Assembly: GCF_024198215.1 (NCBI RefSeq)
Contig: NZ_JAKCFA010000008.1
Coordinates: 372,001 to 436,000 of the forward strand
DNA length: 64,000 nt
Direction: 5' to 3'
From: Myxococcus qinghaiensis
GTDB taxonomy: Bacteria > Myxococcota > Myxococcia > Myxococcales > Myxococcaceae
In this document: in pieces, positions 1 to 8,009 of the stretch
How positions within the stretch are numbered: position 1 is the stretch's first letter
Layout: each line of letters opens with the position of its first letter
Position numbers and translations under genes: made by a program
The notes under the pieces: generated by a model
The model's database searches: none
What the model was told of the DNA's origin: nothing
What the model saw: the letters and a program-made list of their open reading frames with translations, nothing else

Positions 1-678
1 CTTGGCCAGCTCCGACTCGGTGAGCACCGACTTGATGTCCTCCGAGTCGATGGGGACCGAGCGCTCGCCGACCTCCGACTCGCCGTGGGAGCCCTCGGCG
101 GAGAAGACGTGGACGACGCGGGCCTGCCGGTCATAGACGCCGCGGAACTCCGGCCCCATGCCGATGGGCCAGTTCATCGGGTAGGAGCGGATGCCGAGCA
201 CCTGCTCCAGCTCGTTCATGAGCTCCAGCGGCTCGCGGCCGTAGCGGTCCAACTTGTTGACGAAGGTGAAGATGGGGATGCCGCGCAGGCGGCACACCTT
301 GAAGAGCTTCTTCGTCTGGGGCTCGACGCCCTTGGCGGCGTCGATGAGCATCACCGCCGCGTCGGCCGCGGCCAGGGTGCGGTAGGTGTCCTCGGAGAAG
401 TCCTGGTGGCCCGGGGTGTCCAGCAGGTTGACGGCGTGGTCCCGGTACACGAACTGGAGGACGGACGAGGTGACGGAGATACCGCGCTCCTTCTCCAGCT
501 CCATCCAGTCGCTGGTGGCGTGGCGCCGCGCGCGCTTGGCCTTGACGCTGCCGGCCAGATGGATGGCGCCGCCGTACAGCAGCAGCTTCTCCGTCAGCGT
601 CGTCTTGCCCGCGTCGGGGTGGGAGATGATCGCGAAGGTGCGCCGCCGGGCGACCTCCCTGTCGAGCTCGTTCGTCAT
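1..678 (-). CDS. prfC: Peptide chain release factor 3, N-terminal part (cut by window start)
   Basis: RF3 is a translational GTPase that removes RF1/RF2 from the ribosome after termination. The visible 226 codons begin [20 protein letters not shown] and hold the G1 loop ([15 protein letters not shown]), the G3 motif ([18 protein letters not shown]) and the G4 region (FVNKLDR). The [10 protein letters not shown] stretch and the SVLQF segment separate RF3 from EF-G. The gene is transcribed leftwards, so the rest of the G domain and the C-terminal domains lie outside the window. The ATG at 678 fits the normal RF3 N-terminus. It is divergent from the RidA gene, with about 115 bp between them for promoters. 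Confidence 0.93.
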   Translation of the reverse strand, partial: MTNELDREVARRRTFAIISHPDAGKTTLTEKLLLYGGAIHLAGSVKAKRARRHATSDWMELEKERGISVTSSVLQFVYRDHAVNLLDTPGHQDFSEDTYRTLAAADAAVMLIDAAKGVEPQTKKLFKVCRLRGIPIFTFVNKLDRYGREPLELMNELEQVLGIRSYPMNWPIGMGPEFRGVYDRQARVVHVFSAEGSHGESEVGERSVPIDSEDIKSVLTESELAK

Positions 679-794
679 GACCCGGGGCCAACTACCACGG
701 GCCGTGTTTCCTTGCAGCCAGCAAGGAGCCCCTGGCGGTCCGGCCGGGGCTCATGGGAGGGTCCGCCCACACTTTCTCGCCTTGGGAGGCAGCC

Positions 795-1202
795 ATGCAG
801 CGGACCCATCACTCCACGGGTACCCCCTGGGAGCCCCGTGTGGGCTACTCGCGCGCGGTGCGGGTGGGGCCCTTCGTCTCCGTCTCTGGGACCACGGCCA
901 CGGACGCCTCGGGTCAGGTCGTCGGGGCGGGGGATGCCTACCTGCAGGCAACCCAGGCGCTGCGCAACATCGAGTCCGCGCTCCAGGCGGTGGGAGCGGG
1001 GCTGAAGGACGTGGTGCGCACGCGGATGTACGTCACGGACATCTCCCGCTGGGAGGAGGTGGGCCGGGCGCACGGGGAGTTCTTCGCCAGCATCCGTCCG
1101 GTGACGTCGATGGTGGAGGTGAGCAAGCTCATCTCCCCGGAGATGCTGGTGGAAATCGAGGCGGACGCCATCGTCGCGGACGCGCTTGGCAAGGCGCCCT
1201 GA
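795..1202 (+). CDS. RidA/YjgF/YER057c family protein
   Basis: This 135-aa protein is a RidA-like reactive enamine/imine deaminase or relative, normally a cytosolic homotrimer. It has the family pattern [12 protein letters not shown] near the N-terminus, a central [29 protein letters not shown] segment shortened here to its landmarks [10 protein letters not shown] and [10 protein letters not shown], and a C-terminal EIEADAIVA segment. The ATG at 795 is chosen over an in-frame upstream GTG because GGGAGG lies just before it (784-789). The key Arg of the catalytic subfamily corresponds to the RTRMYV segment. The exact substrate cannot be told, as the family includes many amidohydrolase-like subgroups. 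Confidence 0.88.
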   Translation: MQRTHHSTGTPWEPRVGYSRAVRVGPFVSVSGTTATDASGQVVGAGDAYLQATQALRNIESALQAVGAGLKDVVRTRMYVTDISRWEEVGRAHGEFFASIRPVTSMVEVSKLISPEMLVEIEADAIVADALGKAP

Positions 1203-1283
1203 AGGACGGGCGCTCCCCTGCCCGCCCGGTGGGGGATGCCGGGGTGGTCGCCATGGGCCCGACGCTCCAAGTTGGAAGGAGCC

Positions 1284-2186
1284 ATGGGCGTCGAATGGAA
1301 GGACAACATCGGCATCGCGGATGCCTTGGAGCGGGTGGCGGACCTGCTGGAGGAGCAGGACTCGATGCCCTTCCGGATTTCGGCCTACCGCAAGGCGGCG
1401 GGGACGATTGGCGGGTGGCCGGAGTCCGTGGCGGAGCTCCTGGCGTCAAAGGGCGAGGCGGGGCTGAGGGAGCTGCCGGGGGTGGGCAAGAGCATCGCCG
1501 CGGCGATTGCGGAGCTGGTGCGCACGGGGCAGCTCGGGTTGTTGCAGCGCCTGGAGGATGAGTCCTCGCCCGAGCAGTTGCTCGCCAGTGTGCCGGGCAT
1601 CGGACCGGAGCTGGCGCGGCGGATTCACGAGGAGCTGGGGGTGCGCTCGTTGGAGGAGCTGGAGCAGGCGGCGCACGACGGCAGGCTCGAGGCGGTGGAG
1701 GGCTTCGGGCCGCGACGCGGGCAGCAGGTGAAGGACTTGCTCGAGGCGCGGCTGGGGCGGAATCGCAGAGGCGCGGCGCGCAAGAGCGCGAGTCAGGACG
1801 AGGGGCCTCGGCCGGAGGTGGGGGTATTGTTGCAGGTGGACGAGGAGTACCGCCGGAAGGCGGACGCGGGAGAGCTGCGGACCATCGCGCCCCGGCGATT
1901 CAATCCCTCGGGTGAGGCGTGGCTGCCGGTGATGCGGCGCACGCTGGACGGGTGGAATGTGCGGGCGCTGTTCTCCAACACGGCGCTGGCACATCAGCAG
2001 AAGGCGACGCACGACTGGGTGGTGCTGTACTTCGACCAGGAGGGCGACGAGGGACAGTGCACCATCGTCACCGCGCACGGTGGGCCGCTGGACGGCCGGC
2101 GTGTCGTGAGAGGCCGCGAGACGGAGTGCCTGGCGTATTACGGCGTGGAGTCCGAAGAGACGGAGGCGCCTCAGCCTGGGGCGTGA
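1284..2186 (+). CDS. Helix-hairpin-helix protein with PolX-like N-terminus
   Basis: This 300-aa protein starts with a segment like the 8-kDa domain of family X DNA polymerases (IADALERVADLLE ... FRISAYRKAA, about residues 8-75), with a first HhH motif (LRELPGVGKSIAAAI) and a second (LLASVPGIGPELARRI). A third hairpin-like unit follows (VEGFGPRRGQQV). From about residue 190 there is an unrelated domain rich in aromatic residues (WLPVMRRTLDGWNVRALFS, THDWVVLYFD) that I cannot assign. No nucleotidyltransferase palm motif and no PHP domain is visible, so it is probably a DNA-binding protein and not a polymerase. The ATG at 1284 follows GGAAGGA. Binding of gapped or branched DNA is inferred from the HhH units only. 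Confidence 0.8.
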   Translation: MGVEWKDNIGIADALERVADLLEEQDSMPFRISAYRKAAGTIGGWPESVAELLASKGEAGLRELPGVGKSIAAAIAELVRTGQLGLLQRLEDESSPEQLLASVPGIGPELARRIHEELGVRSLEELEQAAHDGRLEAVEGFGPRRGQQVKDLLEARLGRNRRGAARKSASQDEGPRPEVGVLLQVDEEYRRKADAGELRTIAPRRFNPSGEAWLPVMRRTLDGWNVRALFSNTALAHQQKATHDWVVLYFDQEGDEGQCTIVTAHGGPLDGRRVVRGRETECLAYYGVESEETEAPQPGA

Positions 2187-2253
2187 GTCCGGGAAGTCGG
2201 GCTGACGACAGTCCCTGCTGCCAACGGCGGCGACGGCGAGTAGGATTCACTGC

Positions 2254-2493
2254 ATGGCCACCAAGGACGAGTTGCTCACCAGCGTCTTGAGCCTCCCACC
2301 CGAGGAGCGCGCCGAAGTCGCGCACAAGCTACTGCTCAGTCTCGATGAGGAGCCAGCGCAGGAGGACTCCGGTTCAGAGTGGTCGCAAGAGCTGGAGCGT
2401 CGCGCCACGGACATCCGCGAAGGCCGCGTCGAGACAGTCCCCTGGGAGGACGTGGAGCGCCAGGTCGCCGCTCGCCTGAAGCAGCGACGCTGA
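2254..2493 (+). CDS. Putative addiction-module antitoxin
   Basis: This 79-aa acidic protein matches the short 'putative addiction module component' family (PF09720-like): an N-terminal helix LLTSVLSLPPEERAEVAHKL, the LLLSLDEE motif, and a C-terminal helix ending with the signature VPWEDVERQV. Such proteins are labile partners of RelE/ParE toxins and usually also repress their own operon. The stop codon overlaps the toxin ATG by one base (TGATG at 2491-2495), so the pair is co-translated with the antitoxin first, the normal order for this family. Confidence 0.85.
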   Translation: MATKDELLTSVLSLPPEERAEVAHKLLLSLDEEPAQEDSGSEWSQELERRATDIREGRVETVPWEDVERQVAARLKQRR

Positions 2494-2822
2494 TGCCGCG
2501 AACCCAGCTCCATCCAGAAGCCGTCCACGAGGTGCGAACCACCGTGGACTGGTACGAAGACAAGCGCGCGGGCCTCGGCGGCGAGTTCCTGACGGAACTC
2601 CAACGAAGCCTGGGAGCCATTTCCGAGAACCCTCTCGGGTTTCCGCTCTGGCCTGACGCACGCACGAGAACCCCCGACATTCATCGCTTCCGCATGGAGC
2701 GATTCCCATTCGTCCTGCCGTACATGGTCCTCGATGGGCAGGTGTTCATCCTGGCCATTGCCCATGAGCGTCGCCATCCCACGTACTGGCAGCGACGCGT
2801 CGCATCCGCCTCTCACCACTGA
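2493..2822 (+). CDS. RelE/ParE-family toxin
   Basis: This 109-aa protein has the RelE/ParE fold pattern: N-terminal HPEAVHEVRTTVDWYEDK (two helices), the GLGGEFLTELQRSLGAI helix, a strand pattern FRMERFPFVLPYMV, and the C-terminal VFILAIAHERRHPTYW strand. The pattern FPFVLPYMVLDGQVFILAIAHERR, here split at FPFVLPYMV and LAIAHERR, resembles plasmid-stabilisation ParE-like toxins. RelE members cleave mRNA on the ribosome and ParE members poison gyrase; which applies cannot be read here. It starts inside the antitoxin stop codon and is followed by a strong hairpin at 2842-2871. Confidence 0.85.
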   Translation: MPRTQLHPEAVHEVRTTVDWYEDKRAGLGGEFLTELQRSLGAISENPLGFPLWPDARTRTPDIHRFRMERFPFVLPYMVLDGQVFILAIAHERRHPTYWQRRVASASHH

Positions 2823-2841
2823 CATGGGCGGCCCACCCATC

Positions 2842-2871
2842 CCGCCCGCGTCCACCTCGGGACGCGGGCGG
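2842..2871. terminator. 12-bp perfect hairpin between convergent genes
   Basis: CCGCCCGCGTCC (2842-2853) pairs perfectly with GGACGCGGGCGG (2860-2871) around a six-base loop. It sits between the toxin stop (2822) and the kelch gene stop (2886), which converge. It probably terminates both directions, although neither side has a long T-run. Confidence 0.65.
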
Positions 2872-2885
2872 AAAGAGCCCTGACG

Positions 2886-5066
2886 TCAGGGCGCGGGTGT
2901 GTACAGCTCCGCGGAGGACAGCGCGCCGCTGGTCCCCAGGCCTCCCGCGACGAGCACCCGTCCCGAGATGGCCAGCCGGGTCACCGTGGCGCTCGACAGC
3001 GCGTTGGACATGGTGCCCGCGGACGTCCACTGGCCGAGCGCCGGGTCGAACACCTCCGTCGTCGACAAGAGGCCCGTGGCGGCCCCGGCGTCCCCGCCCA
3101 GCACCAGCACGCGGCCCGAGGACAACACGGAGGCCAGCGCCCCGTAGCGACTGCTCGTCATCGGCGCCACCGTCGTCCAGCCACCCTGGGCCGGGTCATA
3201 AATCTCGGCCGTGGCCAGCGCGCCGCCCAGCCCCCAGCCACCCGCCACCAGCACCTTGCCGCCCGGCAGCGCCACCGCGATGTGCCCGTAGCGCGTGCCC
3301 GCCATGGAGCCCGTCTGCGTCCACTGGCCCGTGTGCATGTCGTAGAGCTCGGCGGTCGCCGTGTCTCCCGACGGCGTCGTGCCCCCCACCACCAGCACCT
3401 TCCCGGACAGCAACATCGTCGCGGTGTGGTTGACGCGGCGCACGCTCATCGAGCCCGTGGCGCGCCATGTCCCAGAGGGCGGGTCATACAGCTCCGCCGT
3501 GGCGAGGATGCTGCTGAAGCTGGAGGACATCCGTCCGCCCGTCACCAGCACCTGCCCGGACTCCAGCAACGTGGTGGTGTGCCGCGAGCGGTTCCCCGCC
3601 ATCGCCCCGGTGCTGCTCCACTGCCCGGTGGCCAGGTCATACACCTCCGCGGACGACAGGTAGACCGACGAGCTGCCCTGCCCGCCCGCCACCAGCACGT
3701 TGCCCGACGGCAGCTCCGCCGCCCCATGCAGGAAGCGCGGCGTGACGAGGCTCCCCGTCTGCGTCCACGTCACCAGGTGCTCGTCATACAGCTCCGCGCC
3801 CGACAGGCCGCTGCTCCCGGTCCCCGTCCCGCCCGCCACCAGCACCTTGCCGGAGTCGAGCAGCGTCACCGAGTGGTGATACCGCGCCGCCGACATCGTG
3901 GCCGTGGGGCGCCAGGGCGGCGTGGGCACCGAGAACCGCTCGGCCGACGAGGCCCCCTGCGTGCCCTCCGCGCTGCCTCCCGTGACGAACACCTCGCCCT
4001 GGAGGAGCAGCGTGGCCGTGTGTCCCAGCCGGCTCGCGCTCATCGGCGGCGTCGCGCTCCAGCGCGCGAGCGTCGGGTCGAAGATGGTCGCGGTCTGCAG
4101 ATACGGGCTGTTGCCATCCGTGCCGCCCGTGACGAGCACCTCGCCCGAGTGCAGCAGCGTCGCCGTGTGCTGCGCCCGCTCGCCCGGCAGCTGCCAGGCC
4201 ACCGGGGCCCAGGTGCCAGCGCTGGGGTCGTACAGCTCCGAGGTCCGCGAGGCGGTGAACTCGTCGAGGAAGCCGCCCGCCACCAACACCTTGCCGGACA
4301 ACAGCCGCGTCGCGCTGTGCCCCGCGCGCGCGGTGGACAGGTTCGCCACCTGGGTCCACAGGCCGGTGCTCGGCTCATACAGCTCCACGTCCCTGACGAA
4401 CTCACCCCGGGGCCCGACGCGGCCTCCGGTGACCATCACCCTCCCGTTGCCCAGCAGCGTCGCCGTGTGCCCGACGCGCGGCCTGCGCAGCCCGCCCGTG
4501 GAGGCCCACGTCCCCGTCGCCGGGTCATAGAGCCGCGCGGTGGACAACCCCGTGCCCGCGCCATTCTCTCCGCCCACCACCAGCACCTTCCCGTTCGACA
4601 GCAACGTCGCCGTGTGCCCGGAGCGCAGCGTGTCGAGGCTCCCCGTCGCCGCCCAGCCCCCCGTGGTGGGGTCATACAGCTCCGCGGTGCCCGTGGCCGA
4701 CGCACCGGAGTCGCCGCCCGCGACCAGCACCTTGCCGTTGTTGAGGAGCGTCGCGGTGTGCCTGCGCCGCGCGGCCCCCAGCGTGCCGCCGGACAACCAG
4801 CGCACGCCCTTCGAGTCATACAACTCCGCGTTCGCCGAGGACTGGCCGCCCACCACCAGCACATTGCCGGTGCGCAGCAGCGTCGCGGTGTGGTCCATCC
4901 GCTGGAGCGACATGCTCGGCGTGGGCGTCCAGCCCTGGCTCGCCGAATCCAAGCCCGCAGTGCTTTCCGCGTTTGACGGTTCTGCAAATTCCTCGTGTGA
5001 GCATCCCGCCAGGACGAGCGCCGTCACAAGCGCGGCCAGGCGGCCGAGCCCGATACATCGATTCAT
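2886..5066 (-). CDS. Kelch-repeat lipoprotein, 14 motifs
   Basis: This 726-aa protein starts MNRCIGLGRLAALVTALVLAGC, a type II signal peptide with lipobox LAGC, so it is an envelope lipoprotein. The rest is repeats of about 50 residues, each with an HTATLL-x2-G-x-VLVxGG core followed by AELYDP and W. I count 14 motifs, enough for two seven-bladed propellers. The last two are the most diverged (YGALASVLSSGRVLVLGG and ATVTRLAISGRVLVAGG). The ATG at 5066 is preferred over an upstream GTG because it gives a proper signal peptide and follows AAAGGA. Kelch propellers bind proteins or sugars; no catalytic motif is visible. It is a monocistronic-looking gene downstream of the ABC operon. Confidence 0.88.
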   Translation of the reverse strand: MNRCIGLGRLAALVTALVLAGCSHEEFAEPSNAESTAGLDSASQGWTPTPSMSLQRMDHTATLLRTGNVLVVGGQSSANAELYDSKGVRWLSGGTLGAARRRHTATLLNNGKVLVAGGDSGASATGTAELYDPTTGGWAATGSLDTLRSGHTATLLSNGKVLVVGGENGAGTGLSTARLYDPATGTWASTGGLRRPRVGHTATLLGNGRVMVTGGRVGPRGEFVRDVELYEPSTGLWTQVANLSTARAGHSATRLLSGKVLVAGGFLDEFTASRTSELYDPSAGTWAPVAWQLPGERAQHTATLLHSGEVLVTGGTDGNSPYLQTATIFDPTLARWSATPPMSASRLGHTATLLLQGEVFVTGGSAEGTQGASSAERFSVPTPPWRPTATMSAARYHHSVTLLDSGKVLVAGGTGTGSSGLSGAELYDEHLVTWTQTGSLVTPRFLHGAAELPSGNVLVAGGQGSSSVYLSSAEVYDLATGQWSSTGAMAGNRSRHTTTLLESGQVLVTGGRMSSSFSSILATAELYDPPSGTWRATGSMSVRRVNHTATMLLSGKVLVVGGTTPSGDTATAELYDMHTGQWTQTGSMAGTRYGHIAVALPGGKVLVAGGWGLGGALATAEIYDPAQGGWTTVAPMTSSRYGALASVLSSGRVLVLGGDAGAATGLLSTTEVFDPALGQWTSAGTMSNALSSATVTRLAISGRVLVAGGLGTSGALSSAELYTPAP

Positions 5067-5191
5067 GGGTGGGGGTCCTTTCCCTTCGGGGGGTGTGCGC
5101 CTGACGAGCCGCACGCAGCGGCCCTTACCCCAGCCCCGAGGAAGGAGGCCAATTCGGCACCTGAAAAATTACGTCGACACCGGCTGAAACA

Positions 5192-5213
5192 GGTGGGGTT
5201 GATACACCCCACC
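5192..5213 (-). terminator. Hairpin downstream of the ABC exporter operon
   Basis: GGTGGGGT (5192-5199) pairs perfectly with ACCCCACC (5206-5213) around TGATAC. It lies 54 bp past the stop of the last ABC gene and upstream of the kelch gene, so it may end the ABC transcript. The T-rich tail on the reverse strand (TGTTTC) is weak. Confidence 0.45.
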
Positions 5214-5266
5214 ACCGAGTCAGCAAGCGCTCGACAGGCCGGGAGGCTCGGGTGACGTGAGAGGGA

Positions 5267-6070
5267 TTAGCTGCTGGCCGAGGTGTAGTGGCCGATGGAG
5301 CGAATCCAGACGCGCCGCGCCACCCACGCGAAGGCGGCGGAGCCCACCACCGCGCCCACCAGCGACAGCGCCGGCAGCCGGCCCAGCATGGCCTCCGCGG
5401 GGAAGGTGGTCATCAAGGCCAGGGGAATCACGTACGTGAAGACGAGCGTCAGCGCCCCCTTCGCCACGCCCTTGAACACGGACGAGGGCCACCGCGCGAA
5501 GTCGAAGATGGACGTGAAGAGGTACGTGAGGTTGTCCACCCGGACGACGAAGAACGCGGCGCTCACCGTCAATATCCACAGCGAGTACAGGAGCACCGTG
5601 CTGGTGCCCAGGAGCAAGAGCGACGTCAGGAGCCCCAGTGGCGAGGGCCCGCGCCCCAGGAGCAGGAAGGCGTAGATGAAGAGGCCCAGGCCGGTGAGCA
5701 CGTTGAACGCGCGCCACGGCAGGAAGCGCTGCGTGGACACGAGGAACTGCGCGTCCGCGGGCTTGAGCAGCACGAAGTCCAGCGTGCCCTTGCGGATGTG
5801 CTCCACCACGCCGGTGAGGCTGGGGTTGATGGCGCCCTCGAGGATGCCTTGCAGCAGGGTGAACCAGCCCACGACGAGCAGCGCCTCGCCAAAGCTCCAG
5901 CCCTCGACTTCCGGCCGGCTGCTGTAGACGACGAACAGCGGCGCCAGCGCGGTGAAGACCCAGCACAGGGACGTGAACCCGTCGGTGAAGAAGTCCGCCC
6001 GGTACTGGAGCGCCTGGAGCCCGGACGCCTTGAGCTGCACTGTCAGCAGTCGCAGATATCGCCGCACCAT
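5267..6070 (-). CDS. ABC-2 type exporter permease (DUF990-like)
   Basis: This 267-aa polytopic protein has about six hydrophobic segments and the pattern of the ABC2_membrane_6/DUF990 permeases: an N-terminal YRADFFTDGFTSLCWVF segment, a VVEHIRKGTLDFVLLKPAD cytosolic loop (conserved 'G-x-LD-x-LL-x-KP'), and FDFARWPSSVFKGV. It is the third gene of the operon ATPase - permease 1 - permease 2, following permease 1 after four bases. The two different permeases would form a heterodimer with the ATPase. The substrate is unknown; related three-gene exporters move hydrophobic or cationic compounds. Confidence 0.85.
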   Translation of the reverse strand: MVRRYLRLLTVQLKASGLQALQYRADFFTDGFTSLCWVFTALAPLFVVYSSRPEVEGWSFGEALLVVGWFTLLQGILEGAINPSLTGVVEHIRKGTLDFVLLKPADAQFLVSTQRFLPWRAFNVLTGLGLFIYAFLLLGRGPSPLGLLTSLLLLGTSTVLLYSLWILTVSAAFFVVRVDNLTYLFTSIFDFARWPSSVFKGVAKGALTLVFTYVIPLALMTTFPAEAMLGRLPALSLVGAVVGSAAFAWVARRVWIRSIGHYTSASS

Positions 6071-6074
6071 GCCC

Positions 6075-6881
6075 CTACCCTCCGAACGCCGCGAAGCGCT
6101 TCACACCCTGCTTCCAGAGCCCCACCGCGAGCGCGCCCATCCCCAATACCCACGCCCACTGCCGCGCCACCAGGCCCAGCGCGGTGGGCAGGTCATGCGC
6201 GTTCGTCATCAACTCCACCGGCAGCCCCATCTGGTAGCGGAAGGGCAGCCAGTCGATGACGGTGCGCAGGCCCTCCGGGAGGAACTCCACCGGGTACATG
6301 TAGCCGGAGCAGACGAAGAAGAGGACCATCCACACCTCCATCATCTTCTGGCTGCTGTCGAGGAAGAGGCTCAGCGCGCCGATGGCCACGTTGGCCAGGA
6401 AGGTGATGGCCCAACCGCCCAGGACAGCGACGAGGAACAGCCCCCACTGCCACGCGTGCTGGGGCACCGCCTTGTCCGCGCCCACCAGCGCGATGCTCAG
6501 CAGCACCACGGGCAGGGCCACCACGACGCGCATGGGGAAGCCCGCCACGTTGTCGGACGCGTAGCCCCACAAGGGAGAGATGGGGCGAAGGAGGCGCATC
6601 GCCAGCGTGCCCTGCTTCACCTCCCAGTTGATGAGCCACGCGGCCCACGCGCTGGTGAGCTGGCGCACCGCGAAGGTGGCCAGGAAGTAGCCCACGAAGT
6701 CCGCCTGGCCGAAGTTGCCCACCGGGGCGCTCTTGGCCACCGCCATCCACAGCACCATGTTGACCAGCGGCATGGTGGTGGACAGCACCCAGACGAACAT
6801 CTCCGCCCGGTAGGCCACCGACTCCGCGAAGCTCACGCGCAGCATGGTGGGCAGGGCCCGCAGCAGACCTCGGGCATTCAT
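6075..6881 (-). CDS. ABC-2 type exporter permease
   Basis: This 268-aa inner-membrane protein begins MNARGLLRALPTMLRVSF and has about six membrane spans. The loop WLINWEVKQGTLAMRLLRPI is the same conserved ABC-2 cytosolic motif as in the partner permease. The GYMYPVEFLPEGLR segment near residue 200 is typical of the ABC-2 family. Its ATG at 6881 overlaps the stop of the ATPase gene (ATGA at 6881-6878), which gives translational coupling. With the neighbouring permease and ATPase it should form one exporter complex. Confidence 0.86.
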   Translation of the reverse strand: MNARGLLRALPTMLRVSFAESVAYRAEMFVWVLSTTMPLVNMVLWMAVAKSAPVGNFGQADFVGYFLATFAVRQLTSAWAAWLINWEVKQGTLAMRLLRPISPLWGYASDNVAGFPMRVVVALPVVLLSIALVGADKAVPQHAWQWGLFLVAVLGGWAITFLANVAIGALSLFLDSSQKMMEVWMVLFFVCSGYMYPVEFLPEGLRTVIDWLPFRYQMGLPVELMTNAHDLPTALGLVARQWAWVLGMGALAVGLWKQGVKRFAAFGG

Positions 6882-7885
6882 GCCGGCACCGACTCCGCGG
6901 CCTGGAGCCTGCGGGCCTTGTTCTCGGCGAAGAGCTCGCTCATGACCTCTTCCAGGGGCGCGTTCTCCACCGTCAGGTCCGTCACCGGCAGCCCGGACAG
7001 CGCGCGGGAGATGGTGGCGTTGACCGCGTCCTGCTTCACCTGGAGCACCGCGGTGCCCGCCTCGTGTGTCACCAGCTTGCCCAGGGACTCCAGGCGCGAG
7101 GCGTCCACCACTTCCGACAGCCGCAGCACCACGCGCTTCTCCGGGCGCACGCGCTGCACCAGCGCCTCCAGGCTGCCGTCGTAGGAGAGCAGGCCCTTGT
7201 CGATGACGATGACGCGCGGGCAGAGGGCCGCCACGTCGTCCATGTAGTGGCTGGTGAGGATGAGCGTGGCGCCGTACTTCTCGTTGTAGTCCTTGATGAA
7301 CGTGCGCATGGTGGCCTGCATGGACACGTCCAGGCCGATGGTGGGCTCGTCCAGGAAGAGCACGCGGGGCCGGTGGATGAGGGCCGCGGCCAGCTCGCAC
7401 TTCATCCGCTCGCCCAGGGAGAGCTGGCGCGTCGGCTTGCCGATGAGGTCGCCAATCTCCAAGAGCCCCACCAGCTCGTCCAACGTCTGCTTGTATTGGA
7501 GCGTGGGCACGTCGTAGATGGCGCGGTTGAGCTCGAAGGTCTCCGCCGGAGGCAAGTCCCACAGGAGCTGCTGCTTCTGCCCCATGACGAGCATGATTTT
7601 CTTGAGGAACGCCTCCTCGCGCAGGCGAGGCACGTGCCCGTCCACGCGGACCTCGCCCTCGGAGGGGTGCAGGAGGCCGGAGAGGACCTTGAGCGTCGTC
7701 GTCTTGCCGGCGCCATTGGGGCCCAGGAAGCCCACGCGCTCTCCCGGACGGATGTCGAAGGAGATGCCGTCCACCGCCTTCACGGAGGTGTAGGTGCGAT
7801 GGAAGAGCGAGCGGAGGGCTGCCTTGAGGCCCGGCGGGCGCTTGTGGACTTTGTAGTGCTTGCGCAGCCCGTGGACGGAGATCAT
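6878..7885 (-). CDS. ABC exporter ATP-binding protein
   Basis: This 335-aa protein has Walker A GPNGAGKT (residues 55-62), the Q-loop region VMGQKQQLLWDLP, ABC signature LSLGERMKCEL, Walker B VLFLDEPTIGLD and switch His in LTSHYMDD. The signature reads LSLGER in place of LSGGQ, as in the DrrA/NatA-like group of ABC-2 exporters. A C-terminal extension of about 90 residues is also typical of this group. The ATG at 7885 is chosen because it opens directly into the ABC domain; a longer reading frame upstream has no ABC-like sequence. It is the first gene of the three-gene exporter operon and diverges from the Rsm22-like gene. Confidence 0.93.
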   Translation of the reverse strand: MISVHGLRKHYKVHKRPPGLKAALRSLFHRTYTSVKAVDGISFDIRPGERVGFLGPNGAGKTTTLKVLSGLLHPSEGEVRVDGHVPRLREEAFLKKIMLVMGQKQQLLWDLPPAETFELNRAIYDVPTLQYKQTLDELVGLLEIGDLIGKPTRQLSLGERMKCELAAALIHRPRVLFLDEPTIGLDVSMQATMRTFIKDYNEKYGATLILTSHYMDDVAALCPRVIVIDKGLLSYDGSLEALVQRVRPEKRVVLRLSEVVDASRLESLGKLVTHEAGTAVLQVKQDAVNATISRALSGLPVTDLTVENAPLEEVMSELFAENKARRLQAAESVPA

Positions 7886-8009
7886 GTGCGACAAGGGTTT
7901 AACGCGGACGTCCCCGGGAGGCGACCGTGGAGTTGAGCAAGTGGCGGGGTGACAACGGGTTGACATGGGCGGCTTCCGGGAGCGGCCCCTCGGTCGAAGG
8001 CTTGGCGGG

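Noticed and set aside
1-678. Elongation factor G in place of release factor 3
   Set aside because: The N-terminus [20 protein letters not shown] and the [10 protein letters not shown] block are typical of RF3 and not of EF-G.
2878-2891. Perfect 14-bp palindrome CCCTGACGTCAGGG
   Set aside because: It spans the kelch stop codon and lies beside the terminator; there is no start or promoter near, so an operator role is unlikely.
3282-4976. Long open frame on the forward strand opposite the kelch gene
   Set aside because: It is an antisense shadow caused by high GC and repeat periodicity; the reverse frame has a signal peptide and 14 regular kelch motifs.
6075-7562. Single 495-codon reverse frame fusing permease and upstream sequence
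   Set aside because: Its first 226 residues are an out-of-frame reading of the ABC ATPase gene; the permease begins at 6881 with an ATGA overlap.
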